A stretch of DNA of 64,000 nt from positions 1 to 64,000 of the forward strand of contig CAZJTX010000001.1 in NCBI GenBank assembly GCA_964549115.1, written 5' to 3'. The stretch's first letter is position 1; each line of letters opens with the position of its first letter. Source of the DNA: CAKOSP01 sp964549115. GTDB lineage: Bacteria; Bacillota_I; Bacilli_A; RF39; UBA660. Both the position numbers and the translations under genes were made by a program. Shown here piece after piece: positions 1-8,523 of the stretch. The notes under the pieces were generated by a model. The model ran no database searches. It had not been told where the DNA came from and saw nothing but the letters and a program-made list of their open reading frames with translations.

Positions 1-670
1 TTACTATATATTCTTCATTATTATATTTAAACGTAGTATCAACTGTATCTCTGGTCGTACCTGCCTCTTTATTAATTAATACCCTTTCTTCATTTAAAAG
101 AGCATTAACCAAACTGCTCTTACCAACGTTTGGTCTTCCTAAAAATGAAAACGAAATATTTTTAGATTCTTTAGGCTCAATTTCTTTCATATTTTTAGTT
201 ATATCATTTAATAACTTATCAAAGCCCAAATTATGTTCAGCACTAACTGGAAACATTTTTTCAAAACCAAGTTCATAAAAATCATATATGTTTGATTCTC
301 TTTTAGGATTATCAATTTTATTAATAACTAAGTATACGTTTTTTTTAGTTTTATGTAATAAATCTTTTATATATATATCAGTACTGTCTATACCAACTTT
401 TCCATCAACAATAAAAAGAATTATATCGGCTTCGTCTATTGCAATAGATGCTTGAACTAATATGTTTTCATTTAATTTGTCATCATCAAATGTTATACCG
501 CCTGTATCTATTACTCTAAAAGTTTTATCATTATAAGTACTTATTCCATACAAACGATCTCTAGTTACTCCCGGAGTATCTAAAATTATCGATTTTCTTT
601 CTTTAATTAAACGATTAAATATAGTAGATTTACCTACATTGGGTTTTCCTATTAAACATATAGTTTCCAT
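1..670 (-). CDS. der: GTPase Der (EngA), partial: C-terminal part outside the window
   Basis: Essential tandem GTPase that acts in maturation of the 50S ribosomal subunit. The 223 codons visible give a first G domain with P-loop GKPNVGKS at residues 8-15, DTGG near 56-59 and NKID near 117-120, a short linker, then a second P-loop GRPNVGKSS near 178-186 and TTRDT near 205-209. Two G domains in one chain are diagnostic of Der. The second G domain is cut by the window edge and the KH-like domain is missing. The start is ATG at 670, preceded by a strong AGGAGG that overlaps the engB stop codon, so der is translated as the second gene of an engB-der operon. Confidence 0.97.
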   Translation of the reverse strand, partial: METICLIGKPNVGKSTIFNRLIKERKSIILDTPGVTRDRLYGISTYNDKTFRVIDTGGITFDDDKLNENILVQASIAIDEADIILFIVDGKVGIDSTDIYIKDLLHKTKKNVYLVINKIDNPKRESNIYDFYELGFEKMFPVSAEHNLGFDKLLNDITKNMKEIEPKESKNISFSFLGRPNVGKSSLVNALLNEERVLINKEAGTTRDTVDTTFKYNNEEYIV

Positions 671-677
671 AAACCTC

Positions 678-1250
678 CTATAACTGTTCGCTTATTATAT
701 TATGTATTTCTTCTTTTCCTCTTTTTGTTATTGTAGAAAAAGATATAAAGTTTTCTATTCCTAATGTATCTTTAATTAGTTTGTCTTGTTTTTCTCTACC
801 ACTTTTTTTAACTTTATCAAACTTCGTAGCTACTACCACTACATCTTTATTATAATGTTTCAAGTACTCATACATTAAAACATCATCTTCACTAGGTTTA
901 TGTCTGTAATCAACTAACATAAATACTTTGGATAAATTTTTTCTTGTTTTCAAATAATCTTCAATCATTAAGCCAAACTTTTTATGTTCTTGTTTACTTA
1001 CTTTAGCATATCCATATCCGGGAACATCAACCAAATAAAACAAATCGTTAATTAAGTAAAAATTTAATGTTTGAGTTCTTCCAGGTTTAGAAGAAGTCCT
1101 AGCCATGTTTTTTCTTTCTATTATCGTATTAATAAAACTACTTTTACCAACATTACTTCTTCCTACAAGTAAAAACTCTTTTTTAGAGTCTTCCGGATAC
1201 TGACTAATTCTCACTGCTATAACAGGTTCTAAAACCTTATTAATTTGCAT
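678..1250 (-). CDS. engB: Ribosome biogenesis GTPase EngB (YsxC/YihA)
   Basis: A 190-residue TRAFAC-class GTPase of normal family length that takes part in late 50S subunit assembly. The P-loop GRSNVGKSS lies at about residues 30-38, the G3 motif DVPG at 75-78 with the family-typical following GYGYAKV, and the G4 motif TKFD near 142-145. The gene is followed directly by der, another 50S-assembly GTPase, with the der ribosome-binding site lying across the engB stop codon, so the two are probably co-transcribed. The ATG at 1250 is the only sensible start, as it begins the conserved N-terminal region. Confidence 0.97.
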   Translation of the reverse strand: MQINKVLEPVIAVRISQYPEDSKKEFLLVGRSNVGKSSFINTIIERKNMARTSSKPGRTQTLNFYLINDLFYLVDVPGYGYAKVSKQEHKKFGLMIEDYLKTRKNLSKVFMLVDYRHKPSEDDVLMYEYLKHYNKDVVVVATKFDKVKKSGREKQDKLIKDTLGIENFISFSTITKRGKEEIHNIISEQL

Positions 1251-1300
1251 AATTCAATCACCGTTATAATTATACCTTAAAAATAGATTAAATACCAAAA

Positions 1301-2302
1301 TTATATGCTTATTGTATTAAATTTAATATCAGTATCCATTGGTATTGCATAAAGGAAAGAATTAAATTCATCAATAAAATCTTCTTTTGTTGTTTCAAAA
1401 GAACCTTTTGCATAATCTCTAACATCATTACCACTTATATGCATAATACCAGGTAAATTTTGTGCCATTTCATAATTACATATTTTAGGTATGTAGTACT
1501 TTATATCCACAGTGGCGTCATCATAATTAATTTCCATTGTTGTAGCATGGCCTAAATCTCTTATCATAACTATTATTTTATTATTTAAACTTATTACATG
1601 GGCAAGTGATTTGAATGAACTAAACTTTGGAGAATTATACATAATATTGTATATAGCTTCATATATTTTATTGGAAAATTTCGTTTCTTTTCCAAAATAT
1701 TCGACCCCCTGCCAAGGACCTTCCTCTATAAAGGAAGTTTTAGGATCAGTTCCTTTCGTTATTAAAGGCATTCTATCAAATAACCTTTCATTATTTAAAG
1801 TGGCAAAATGATGTAAGTGTAGTAGTTCATTTAAAGTAATTGGTTTCATTACTCCTACCCCACTCATTAAGTAATATCCCATATATCCTTTAGAAACAGA
1901 TTCGACAAAATCTTCTCTCATACTTGATATGTGTTTTTCAAACAATGTTTTAGTAACATTAAGATTCCCATAATTTCTAACTACATCTCTTTCAATAGTT
2001 AAAAACAATTCTTCCATTTCAACTTTCGTAAAAACCTCTAATCCAAAATCATCCAGCATATTATTAAAAGTTCTCTTTAATAAATCAAGATATTTTAAAA
2101 ACATATCGCTATATTGCATAGAAACAGCTACACTTGAAAAATATTCTTCATTCGGAGCCATTTTATGCAAAGTCTCTTTAATAAAGATATTATTATTTAA
2201 CATTTTTTCTAATTTTAATAATTTCTCATTACTTTTCATATCAATAGTTTCATTATAATAAATTATCTTTAATTTGAAAAGGTCACTATAACTTTTAGAC
2301 AC
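1301..2302 (-). CDS. Hypothetical protein, function unknown
   Basis: A 333-residue soluble protein that I do not recognise. It has no signal peptide, no convincing membrane segment and no classical catalytic motif. The N-terminal third is acidic and probably helical, and the C-terminal half is richer in aromatic residues and likely beta-rich, with a conserved-looking stretch around GPWQGVEYFG near residue 195. The longest frame begins with GTG at 2302 without a Shine-Dalgarno sequence. A later ATG (codon 22) also lacks one, so the start is uncertain. A TTGTTA / TACAAT pair on the minus strand at about 2322-2350 could drive it and overlaps the divergent rpsT promoter. Codon use matches the neighbours, so it is probably a real lineage-specific gene. 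Confidence 0.7.
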   Translation of the reverse strand: MSKSYSDLFKLKIIYYNETIDMKSNEKLLKLEKMLNNNIFIKETLHKMAPNEEYFSSVAVSMQYSDMFLKYLDLLKRTFNNMLDDFGLEVFTKVEMEELFLTIERDVVRNYGNLNVTKTLFEKHISSMREDFVESVSKGYMGYYLMSGVGVMKPITLNELLHLHHFATLNNERLFDRMPLITKGTDPKTSFIEEGPWQGVEYFGKETKFSNKIYEAIYNIMYNSPKFSSFKSLAHVISLNNKIIVMIRDLGHATTMEINYDDATVDIKYYIPKICNYEMAQNLPGIMHISGNDVRDYAKGSFETTKEDFIDEFNSFLYAIPMDTDIKFNTISI

Positions 2303-2312
2303 TTTTAAATGC

Positions 2313-2341
2313 TTGATTATTGTAGTAGTTTTTGATAAAAT
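2313..2341 (+). promoter_or_regulatory. rpsT promoter
   Basis: A -35 TTGATT (2313-2318), a 17-base spacer and a -10 TAAAAT (2336-2341) stand just before the GAGGAGGAG ribosome-binding site of rpsT. Predicted from consensus only. Confidence 0.65.
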
Positions 2342-2364
2342 AACAAAGACGAGGAGGAGAACAC

Positions 2365-2628
2365 ATGGCTAATTTAAAAAGTGCTAAAAAGGCAATGAAA
2401 AGTAGCAAAAAGAAATCAATCCAAAATAACGAAACTAAAAAAAGAGTTGTAAACATTATTAAAAATTTGGAAAAAGCTATTAATCAAAACGATAAAGACA
2501 AAGCTACTGAGTTATTAAAAGATTTTCAAAAATATGCTGATAAAGCTGTTGCAAAAGGTTTAATGAATAAAAACACAATAAACCGTCAGAAGTCTCGTTT
2601 AAATAATAAAGTTAAAAATATGAAGTAA
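2365..2628 (+). CDS. rpsT: 30S ribosomal protein S20
   Basis: An 87-residue, lysine-rich primary 16S rRNA-binding protein of the small subunit. The N-terminus MANLKSAKKAMKSSKKK and the C-terminal segment with NKNTINRQKSRLNNKVK match the S20 family, and the length is typical. A strong GGAGGAG ribosome-binding site precedes the ATG. It is monocistronic: its own promoter lies upstream and an intrinsic terminator overlaps the stop codon. S20 often stands alone in Bacillota genomes, so the context fits. Confidence 0.97.
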   Translation: MANLKSAKKAMKSSKKKSIQNNETKKRVVNIIKNLEKAINQNDKDKATELLKDFQKYADKAVAKGLMNKNTINRQKSRLNNKVKNMK

Positions 2629-2650
2629 GTTGTCTACTTACTTTTTTTTT
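2623..2650 (+). terminator. Intrinsic terminator of rpsT
   Basis: A perfect 8-bp stem (aagtaagt at 2623-2630 with acttactt at 2636-2643), a 5-base loop, then a run of T to 2650. The stem includes the rpsT stop codon. Confidence 0.85.
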
Positions 2651-2673
2651 GGTATTATTTATATGGTGATACA

Positions 2674-3648
2674 TTGATAAAAATACTAAATAGATTATTA
2701 GTTTATTCAATATTATTTATATCTCTTTTTTATTACAATAATATATCTAATTTTATTACAAATAAAATCATTCAAAAAGAACCTCCTATTGTTGAGGTTA
2801 CGAGTAGTTATAAAAAAGAAGATTTAGTTTCTTTTGTTTCAAATGTTGATTCGTTTATTCCCTATTCATATCAAGATTTATTAAATATAATATATACTAC
2901 TATGAATAATGGATGGACTAACTTTACCTTTTATTGTGCTCATCAATATGAAGAATGTATTAATGATGCGATTAAAATTAGTAAAGATGATTTATTACTT
3001 TCTCATATTAATAATTTTGTTCATCCATTTAACGGCTATTCAAATGTTAAATTAGTTATAGCAGATTCTGGGGAAATTAATATTCAAATTGATTATGTTT
3101 ATGATCAAGAAATGATTTTAAAAATCGATTCAAGAGTAGACGAAATCATCTCGGAAATTATACGAGATGATATGAAAGATTATGATAAACTAAAGACAGT
3201 ACATGATTATATTATTAATAATGCTAAATATGATGTTGATAAATTACCAAATGAAACATCAGAACACAATTCTGAAATTGCATACGGACCTTTATTTAAT
3301 GGTTTAGCCAACTGTAGTGGATATAGCGACTTAGCTGGTGTATTTTTGGATAAACTAGGTTTCAAAAATTTTAAAGTGTCTGTATTAGCCCATGAAATGA
3401 AAAACTCGGATGTTGGTCATGTATGGAATGTTATATATTATGATAACAAATGGGTCCATATGGATATAACTTGGGATGATCCAGTTGATCCAGAAGGAAG
3501 AGATCGTTTAGAACATAATTACTTTTTATTAACGAGTAAAGAACTAGAAACACTAGATAAAACATTAAAAGAAAAACATGAAGATAGTAATCTTCTTGGA
3601 GATGAACATAAATTTAATAAATACATTTATTTCGATATACTAAACTGA
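2674..3648 (+). CDS. Membrane-anchored transglutaminase-like protein
   Basis: A 324-residue protein with an N-terminal hydrophobic segment (about residues 7-30) that would act as a signal anchor and place the rest outside the membrane. The C-terminal half carries a transglutaminase-like papain fold with a recognisable triad: Cys214 in NCSGYSD, His249 in GHVWNV and Asp264 in HMDITWDDP. This is the pattern of bacterial Transglut_core proteins, which act as peptidases or cross-linking enzymes on surface proteins. The substrate is unknown. The start is TTG at 2674 after a GGTGAT-like ribosome-binding site, as no in-frame ATG fits. A TGG-TATTAT extended -10 box at 2650-2658 sits directly after the rpsT terminator and implies a very short leader. 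Confidence 0.8.
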   Translation: MIKILNRLLVYSILFISLFYYNNISNFITNKIIQKEPPIVEVTSSYKKEDLVSFVSNVDSFIPYSYQDLLNIIYTTMNNGWTNFTFYCAHQYEECINDAIKISKDDLLLSHINNFVHPFNGYSNVKLVIADSGEINIQIDYVYDQEMILKIDSRVDEIISEIIRDDMKDYDKLKTVHDYIINNAKYDVDKLPNETSEHNSEIAYGPLFNGLANCSGYSDLAGVFLDKLGFKNFKVSVLAHEMKNSDVGHVWNVIYYDNKWVHMDITWDDPVDPEGRDRLEHNYFLLTSKELETLDKTLKEKHEDSNLLGDEHKFNKYIYFDILN

Positions 3649-3650
3649 GA

Positions 3651-4397
3651 TTAATTAATCTCAGTTTTTATATAGTCTTCTATTTCTTTTATTGTGTTAG
3701 TTATGTTATCAAAATCAACATCAAACCACTTGATGTTCATTTTATTATTAAACCAAGTAAATTGTCTTTTAGCATATTTTCTACTGTTTTTTCTTATCAA
3801 ATCTAATGCTTCTTCTTTAGTTAATTCACCTTCTATATATTTAAATAATTCTTTATAACCTATTGCGGTGTTTAGAATCCTACTAGTATCTTTATATTTA
3901 TGTAACGATTTAACTTCTTCTATTAAACCTGATTCAACCATTACATCTACTCTTTTATTTATTCTTTCATATAAATTATCTCTATTTGTTTTTAAACCAA
4001 TAAATATTACGTTATATAACAAATCATTTTCTTCTTCCTTCAATTTAGAGCGGTCATTATTTTCTTGACTAAAAGTATAATTATATAAACCCGCTTTTAA
4101 ATATAATCCAGTACCCCCTACTATTATAAAGTTTTTGTCTTTATTATTATCTATAATATTTCTTAAATCTTTTTGGTATAAATAAGCATTATATTTATCA
4201 TTAATATCAACGATATCAAATAAATGATGTTTCTTTCTTGAAATTTCATCTTTTCTCGGTTTTGCACTTCCAATATTTAAATCTTTATAAACTTGGGTTG
4301 CGTCACAATTTATAACTTCTGCATCTAATCTTTCACTTAATGTTTCACTAACAAAGGTTTTACCCACTCCTGTAGGTCCTACAATTGCAATAATCAC
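3651..4397 (-). CDS. miaA: tRNA dimethylallyltransferase MiaA, compact form
   Basis: Transfers a dimethylallyl group to N6 of A37 in tRNAs that read codons starting with U. The sequence shows the P-loop GPTGVGKT at residues 7-14, the DATQVY segment (Asp32, Gln35) that binds the target adenine, and VGGTGLYLKA near 94-103. At 248 residues it is clearly shorter than the usual 300 or so. The missing length lies in the middle, where the swinging helical insert sits, and the catalytic motifs are intact. The start is GTG at 4397 after GGTGA. It is divergently transcribed from tmcAL, another tRNA modification gene, across a shared 67-base promoter region. The stop lies only 2 bases from the convergent transglutaminase-like gene. 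Confidence 0.93.
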   Translation of the reverse strand: MIIAIVGPTGVGKTFVSETLSERLDAEVINCDATQVYKDLNIGSAKPRKDEISRKKHHLFDIVDINDKYNAYLYQKDLRNIIDNNKDKNFIIVGGTGLYLKAGLYNYTFSQENNDRSKLKEEENDLLYNVIFIGLKTNRDNLYERINKRVDVMVESGLIEEVKSLHKYKDTSRILNTAIGYKELFKYIEGELTKEEALDLIRKNSRKYAKRQFTWFNNKMNIKWFDVDFDNITNTIKEIEDYIKTEIN

Positions 4398-4413
4398 TTA
4401 TATCACCAACTTT

Positions 4414-4458
4414 ATTATAGTATACTATCTTGTATTAAACAATTTAGTTTGTTATATT
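4414..4458. promoter_or_regulatory. Overlapping divergent promoters of miaA and tmcAL
   Basis: Minus strand: TTGTTT (4437-4442), a 17-base spacer and TATAAT (4414-4419) for miaA. Plus strand: TTGTAT (4430-4435), a 17-base spacer and TATATT (4453-4458) for tmcAL. The two -35 regions nearly abut. The tmcAL ATG begins 7 bases after its -10 box, at the expected transcription start. Confidence 0.6.
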
Positions 4459-4464
4459 ATCGGT

Positions 4465-5574
4465 ATGAAATCAATTGGAATTATTTGTGAATTTAACCCA
4501 TTTCATAATGGTCATTTATATTTTATAAATCAAATAAAAAAAATGTATCCCGATTACATTATTATTTTAATATTAAACGGATACTTTTTAGAACGTGGAG
4601 AGATTTCAATTATTTGTAAAGAAAATAAAACAAAAATATCTCTTAACCACGGAATTGATATTGTTGTTGAACTACCCTTTATTTACGGAACTCAAAGTGC
4701 CGACATATTTAGTGAAGCATCTGTTAAACTATTAAATTATTTAAATGTTGAAAAAATAATATTCGGAAGTGAAAGTAATGATATTTCTCTTTTAGAAAAT
4801 GTGGCTAAAGAACACTTAAACAATAAGACTTTTCACAAACTTGTTAAAACCAATTTAAAAAAAGGTTACAGCTATCCTAAATCCGTTGGATTAGCTAGTA
4901 AGTCAAATATAAAAAACCCTAATGATATATTAGGTGTTACTTATATAAAAAGTATATTAAAAAATAAATACAAAATTAAATATGAAACTATTAAAAGAAC
5001 AAGTGATTTTCATGATAATGAAAGTAATAACAATATTGTAAGTGCATCTAATATAAGAGATAAGATAAACAACAATGAAAAGATTGATAAATATATTCCA
5101 AAAGGAGTTAAAAAATATATTACATCTATTAATTATGATTTATTATTTGACCTTTTAAAATTAAAAATAATTACAGATCACAACTTAAATAAATATGTGG
5201 GGGTAAATGAAGGATTAGAATTTAGAATAAAAAAACACATTAATAAAGTTGATAATTATAATGATTTGGTAAAAGCGGTAACAACTAAAAGATACACCCA
5301 AAATAATATAAATAGAACATTTACTCACATATTATGTGGATTGTTAAAAAAAGATTTGAAAAAAATAAAATTTGATTATATTAAAGTACTTGGATTTAAT
5401 AATAATGGTAAATCTTATTTAAATAAAATAAAAAAAGAAATTAAGGCACCTTTAATCGTGGATAAAAAATCTAAAATATATGATTATGAGCTTAAGGCTT
5501 CATTGATATATGATCAGCTTACTAATGGTAAATCATATAAGTTTGAACACAATAACAAACCAATCATAAAATAA
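4465..5574 (+). CDS. tmcAL: tRNA(Met) cytidine acetate ligase TmcAL (YlbM family)
   Basis: Adenylates acetate and acetylates the wobble cytidine of elongator tRNA-Met. The N-terminus has the nucleotidyltransferase signature CEFNPFHNGHLYF with the H-x-G-H-type motif at residues 14-17, followed by the family segments EKIIFGSE and SASNIRD. The length of 369 residues is a little below the Bacillus protein (about 415). There is no recognisable Shine-Dalgarno sequence before the ATG, and the predicted -10 box ends only 6 bases upstream, so translation may start on a leaderless transcript. The gene is divergent from miaA, pairing two anticodon-loop modification functions. Confidence 0.92.
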   Translation: MKSIGIICEFNPFHNGHLYFINQIKKMYPDYIIILILNGYFLERGEISIICKENKTKISLNHGIDIVVELPFIYGTQSADIFSEASVKLLNYLNVEKIIFGSESNDISLLENVAKEHLNNKTFHKLVKTNLKKGYSYPKSVGLASKSNIKNPNDILGVTYIKSILKNKYKIKYETIKRTSDFHDNESNNNIVSASNIRDKINNNEKIDKYIPKGVKKYITSINYDLLFDLLKLKIITDHNLNKYVGVNEGLEFRIKKHINKVDNYNDLVKAVTTKRYTQNNINRTFTHILCGLLKKDLKKIKFDYIKVLGFNNNGKSYLNKIKKEIKAPLIVDKKSKIYDYELKASLIYDQLTNGKSYKFEHNNKPIIK

Positions 5575-5616
5575 AACTCAATATATTATATTGAGTTTTC
5601 ATTTGTTCTAATATAG

Positions 5617-5693
5617 TGGAGTCCTCGGAGGGATTTGAACCCCCGACCTAATGCATCGGAAGCATTCACTCTATCCAGCTGAGCTACGAGGAC
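5617..5693 (-). tRNA. tRNA-Arg (anticodon CCG)
   Basis: A complete cloverleaf on the minus strand: acceptor GTCCTCG with CGAGGAC, D-arm containing AGCTCAGCTGGATAGAG with the A20 typical of tRNA-Arg, anticodon stem AATGC/GCATT around loop TTCCGAT giving anticodon CCG (reads CGG), and a T-arm with TTCAAAT. The 3' CCA is encoded. The discriminator base is U, which is unusual because bacterial tRNA-Arg normally has A or G. It lies 3 bases from the rseP stop codon. Confidence 0.95.
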
Positions 5694-5696
5694 TTA

Positions 5697-6752
5697 TTAG
5701 AATAATCTTATAATATCGTTTATTGAAACATAAATCATTAATATCATTAATAATATGAAACCAACTATATGGAAAATATTTTCTAGCTTTGGGTCAATTG
5801 GTTTTCTTCTTACTTTTTCTATGATTAAAAACAATATTCTTCCTCCATCAAAAGCTGGAAAAGGAAGTATGTTAATGAATCCAACATTAATAGATAAAAA
5901 TGCTACTAAATATAAAATATTAGCTATACCATATACTTTAGTACTATCTACAATTTTATACATTCCAACTGGACCGGCTAATGACTTAACACCTATTTTT
6001 CCTGTTATTAAACCATATATAGTTAAATACATTGAATCTAAAACATCAAACAATTTTTTAAAAGAGTATTTAAATGACGATTTAAACCCTTTCATGTTTT
6101 TAACCTCTAGCCCAATTCCAAATGTAAGAACTTGTTCACCATCTTCGTTTTTTTCTTTTTTAGGCGTTATTTTATGAACTTGTTTATTACCTTCTTTATC
6201 CATTATTTCAAAATTATAATGTTTGTTTTTGTTTTTCATATGTAATACTAACTGCGCTTTATCCCAACTTTTTACTTTGATACCATTTATTTTAGTAATC
6301 TTATCCCCTTTTTGCACTCCTGCCGCGTGAAAAGGATAATCTTTCATTACTTTTTCTACATTTGTAGTTATTAAAGAACCACCCCAAATTAATCCCATTG
6401 TAAACAAGACTATTATTGCTAATATAAAATTATTCACAACACCAGCTACTAATATAATTAATCTTTGATACCATTTTTTATTGCACATTAAACGACTTTT
6501 ATCTATTTTGTTTTCATCATCATCGTCTAATACTTCACCAGCCATGCTAACGAATCCCCCAATTGGAATAGCCCTAATATTATATTTAATATTATCCTTT
6601 CCTAATTTAGAAAATAAGACTGGTCCCATTCCTAATGAAAATTCATATATATGTACGTCAAATTTCTTAGCCCATAAAAAATGTCCTAATTCATGAACCA
6701 AAATAATTATGCCTAATATAAAAATTAATAATAATAACGATCCTATACTCAT
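5697..6752 (-). CDS. rseP: Site-2 zinc metalloprotease RseP/RasP
   Basis: Intramembrane metalloprotease that cleaves anti-sigma factors and remnant signal peptides within the membrane. The zinc site HELGH lies at residues 20-24 in the first membrane helix. A single PDZ domain (GVQKGDKITKINGIKVKSW) occupies the middle, and the second half of the active site appears near the C-terminus as LPFPAFDGGR, the family LDG motif in the form FDG. At 351 residues it is shorter than the Bacillus protein (about 420). It follows cdsA by 9 bases, the usual cdsA-rseP pairing. The tRNA-Arg gene begins directly downstream on the same strand. Confidence 0.95.
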   Translation of the reverse strand: MSIGSLLLLIFILGIIILVHELGHFLWAKKFDVHIYEFSLGMGPVLFSKLGKDNIKYNIRAIPIGGFVSMAGEVLDDDDENKIDKSRLMCNKKWYQRLIILVAGVVNNFILAIIVLFTMGLIWGGSLITTNVEKVMKDYPFHAAGVQKGDKITKINGIKVKSWDKAQLVLHMKNKNKHYNFEIMDKEGNKQVHKITPKKEKNEDGEQVLTFGIGLEVKNMKGFKSSFKYSFKKLFDVLDSMYLTIYGLITGKIGVKSLAGPVGMYKIVDSTKVYGIANILYLVAFLSINVGFINILPFPAFDGGRILFLIIEKVRRKPIDPKLENIFHIVGFILLMILMIYVSINDIIRLF

Positions 6753-6761
6753 GTTTCTCCT

Positions 6762-7544
6762 TTATAAAAATACTTTTAAAATCATATAAAATATTGATAC
6801 TAATAATATACTATCTAAACGATCTAATATTCCACCATGACCTGGCATTATATTAGAAAAGTCTTTTATTTTATGTTCTCTTTTTATTTTACTAAATAAT
6901 AAATCCCCAATTTGAGATATTGCTGCAAGGAGTGCTGTAACCAAAAATAAATTCAAGGTAAAGTCCCCTATTAAATTAATATAAATAATTATTGGGACGA
7001 TTAATGCTATTAAAAAACCGCCAACACTACCTTCTATAGTTTTATTTGGACTAATCGAAGGAATTAATTTATTTCTTCCAATTAACATTCCGAATAACAT
7101 TGCAAAAGTATCCCCTAATATAGTTATGGCAAACAAATAAATTAAAATTAACATATCTGTTCTTATAAACAATAAAGAATTAAATCCTAATCCTAAGAAA
7201 ATAATTATTCCATATAAATAAAACATTGTTTCAGTTTTATATTTATTTTTATAAAATATAGTTGGAACAAATAACAATATTATTGGTATTAATAAACGAT
7301 AATAACTAATATCTAAAAACAAATCATTATCATAGTTAGCAAACACTATTAATAATAACGATATACCTCCTAATATTTTAACTAAAAGAGGTGTATTCTT
7401 ATCTATTTTTTTTAAAGTTATTATTTCTTTATATCCAAGCAAAGCTAAAACTCCAATAAATATAGCAAAATATTGGCCTCCTAATAATATTAGTGGTATT
7501 GTTATAGCAAAAGCTATAATCGCACTTATAATTCTTGTTTTCAT
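6762..7544 (-). CDS. cdsA: Phosphatidate cytidylyltransferase
   Basis: Makes CDP-diacylglycerol from CTP and phosphatidic acid, the branch point of phospholipid synthesis, in the membrane. About eight hydrophobic segments span the 260 residues. The C-terminus holds the family signature MPGHGGILDRLDS at about 233-245, with the acidic residues that bind metal and CTP. The ATG at 7544 follows AAAGGGAG. It forms a two-gene unit with rseP. A terminator separates it from the upstream divIVA gene, and a TATACT box in the intervening 50 bases may provide its promoter. Confidence 0.96.
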   Translation of the reverse strand: MKTRIISAIIAFAITIPLILLGGQYFAIFIGVLALLGYKEIITLKKIDKNTPLLVKILGGISLLLIVFANYDNDLFLDISYYRLLIPIILLFVPTIFYKNKYKTETMFYLYGIIIFLGLGFNSLLFIRTDMLILIYLFAITILGDTFAMLFGMLIGRNKLIPSISPNKTIEGSVGGFLIALIVPIIIYINLIGDFTLNLFLVTALLAAISQIGDLLFSKIKREHKIKDFSNIMPGHGGILDRLDSILLVSIFYMILKVFL

Positions 7545-7591
7545 ATTACTCCCTTTAATTAGTATAATACTATTTACGTTTAAAATAAAGA

Positions 7592-7616
7592 AAAATGAAG
7601 TTTTGCTTCATTTTTT
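7592..7616 (-). terminator. Intrinsic terminator downstream of divIVA
   Basis: A 9-bp stem (aaaatgaag 7592-7600 with cttcatttt 7606-7614) and a 5-base loop. Read on the minus strand it is followed by TTTTTCTTTA. It abuts the divIVA stop codon. Confidence 0.75.
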
Positions 7617-8040
7617 ATAAAAGTTCATCAAATTTTTCTATTTCGTCTAGACTATCCTCAACGACATTCCTAAACCTTTTCTTAAAAACTGCAACCTTTC
7701 TTCTTAATGATTCTGCTTCCATTTCTATTCTATCAGCTTTTATTAATGCTGTATTAACTATTTTTGAAGCATTTCTTTTAGCATCTTCTATTATTACTCT
7801 GGATTCATCAAATGCTACTTTCCGGATAGTATTACTAGATTCTTCAGCTATTAAAATTGCTCTATTTAAAGTGTTTTCCAAATTCTTATATTTCTCTAAC
7901 TCTTTTAATAATAAAGCATTATTATTATCACATTCTTTTAATTTAGATAATAAAACATCATATTCAGATATTATATCTGATATGAATTTATTAACTTCTT
8001 TTTTTGAATAACCTGGAATACTAGTTCTAAACTTATCCAT
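7615..8040 (-). CDS. divIVA: DivIVA-domain cell division / polarity protein
   Basis: A 141-residue coiled-coil protein. The N-terminal MDKFRTSIPGYSKKEVNKF matches the DivIVA membrane-binding domain, in which a short N-terminal loop inserts into curved membrane, and is followed by heptad-rich helices. It is shorter than Bacillus DivIVA and could instead be the GpsB paralogue, but its place directly after sepF favours DivIVA. The gap to sepF is only 9 bases, so the two are co-transcribed and stop at the terminator near 7600. Its likely role is septum or pole recruitment. Confidence 0.88.
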   Translation of the reverse strand: MDKFRTSIPGYSKKEVNKFISDIISEYDVLLSKLKECDNNNALLLKELEKYKNLENTLNRAILIAEESSNTIRKVAFDESRVIIEDAKRNASKIVNTALIKADRIEMEAESLRRKVAVFKKRFRNVVEDSLDEIEKFDELL

Positions 8041-8049
8041 TTTTCTCCT

Positions 8050-8457
8050 TTACCAGTTTAATTCATCTTCTACGCTTTTTGTAGTTCCCTTTTCACCATC
8101 TTCGGTTATTTTACCTTGAACATTAACATTTTTAGGAGCGCAAATGTATATACCTACTCCAATTTTTTGCATAGAACCACCAATTGAATATATGGTACCG
8201 CTCAAAAAATCTATAATTCTCTTTGCTTGATCTGTAGTTACTCTTTTTAAATTTACAACCACACTATTTCTGCTTTTTAAATGATCAGCTATTTGTTGTG
8301 CTTCTGAAAATGCTCTTGGTTCAACCAAAATCATTTTATTACCACACTTTTCGCCCTCTTTTAATGATTCTTCTTCACTTATATTATAGTATTCATCTTC
8401 TGTTCCAGTTAAATTATCATCATCATCTTTAAACCATTTTTTAAAATTAAAGGCCAT
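8050..8457 (-). CDS. sepF: Cell division protein SepF
   Basis: Membrane-associated partner of FtsZ that aligns Z-ring filaments. The N-terminus MAFNFKKWFKDDDD is a typical short amphipathic membrane-targeting segment. After an acidic linker, the SepF core runs from about residue 40, with VEPRAFSEAQQIADHLK and the FLSGTIYSIGG segment. The length of 135 residues is normal. It lies upstream of divIVA in the same operon, as in many Bacillota, where sepF and divIVA belong to the division cluster. Confidence 0.95.
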   Translation of the reverse strand: MAFNFKKWFKDDDDNLTGTEDEYYNISEEESLKEGEKCGNKMILVEPRAFSEAQQIADHLKSRNSVVVNLKRVTTDQAKRIIDFLSGTIYSIGGSMQKIGVGIYICAPKNVNVQGKITEDGEKGTTKSVEDELNW

Positions 8458-8523
8458 ATCACATACCTCCTACTCTTTTACTCTTTAATAATAACAAATA
8501 TATTATTAACTTTCAACACTTTA

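Noticed and set aside
7595..8011. A 138-codon plus-strand frame opposite divIVA
   Set aside because: Its Ser/Leu/Phe-rich product is the complement of the coiled-coil codons of divIVA; it has no ribosome-binding site and begins inside a terminator hairpin.
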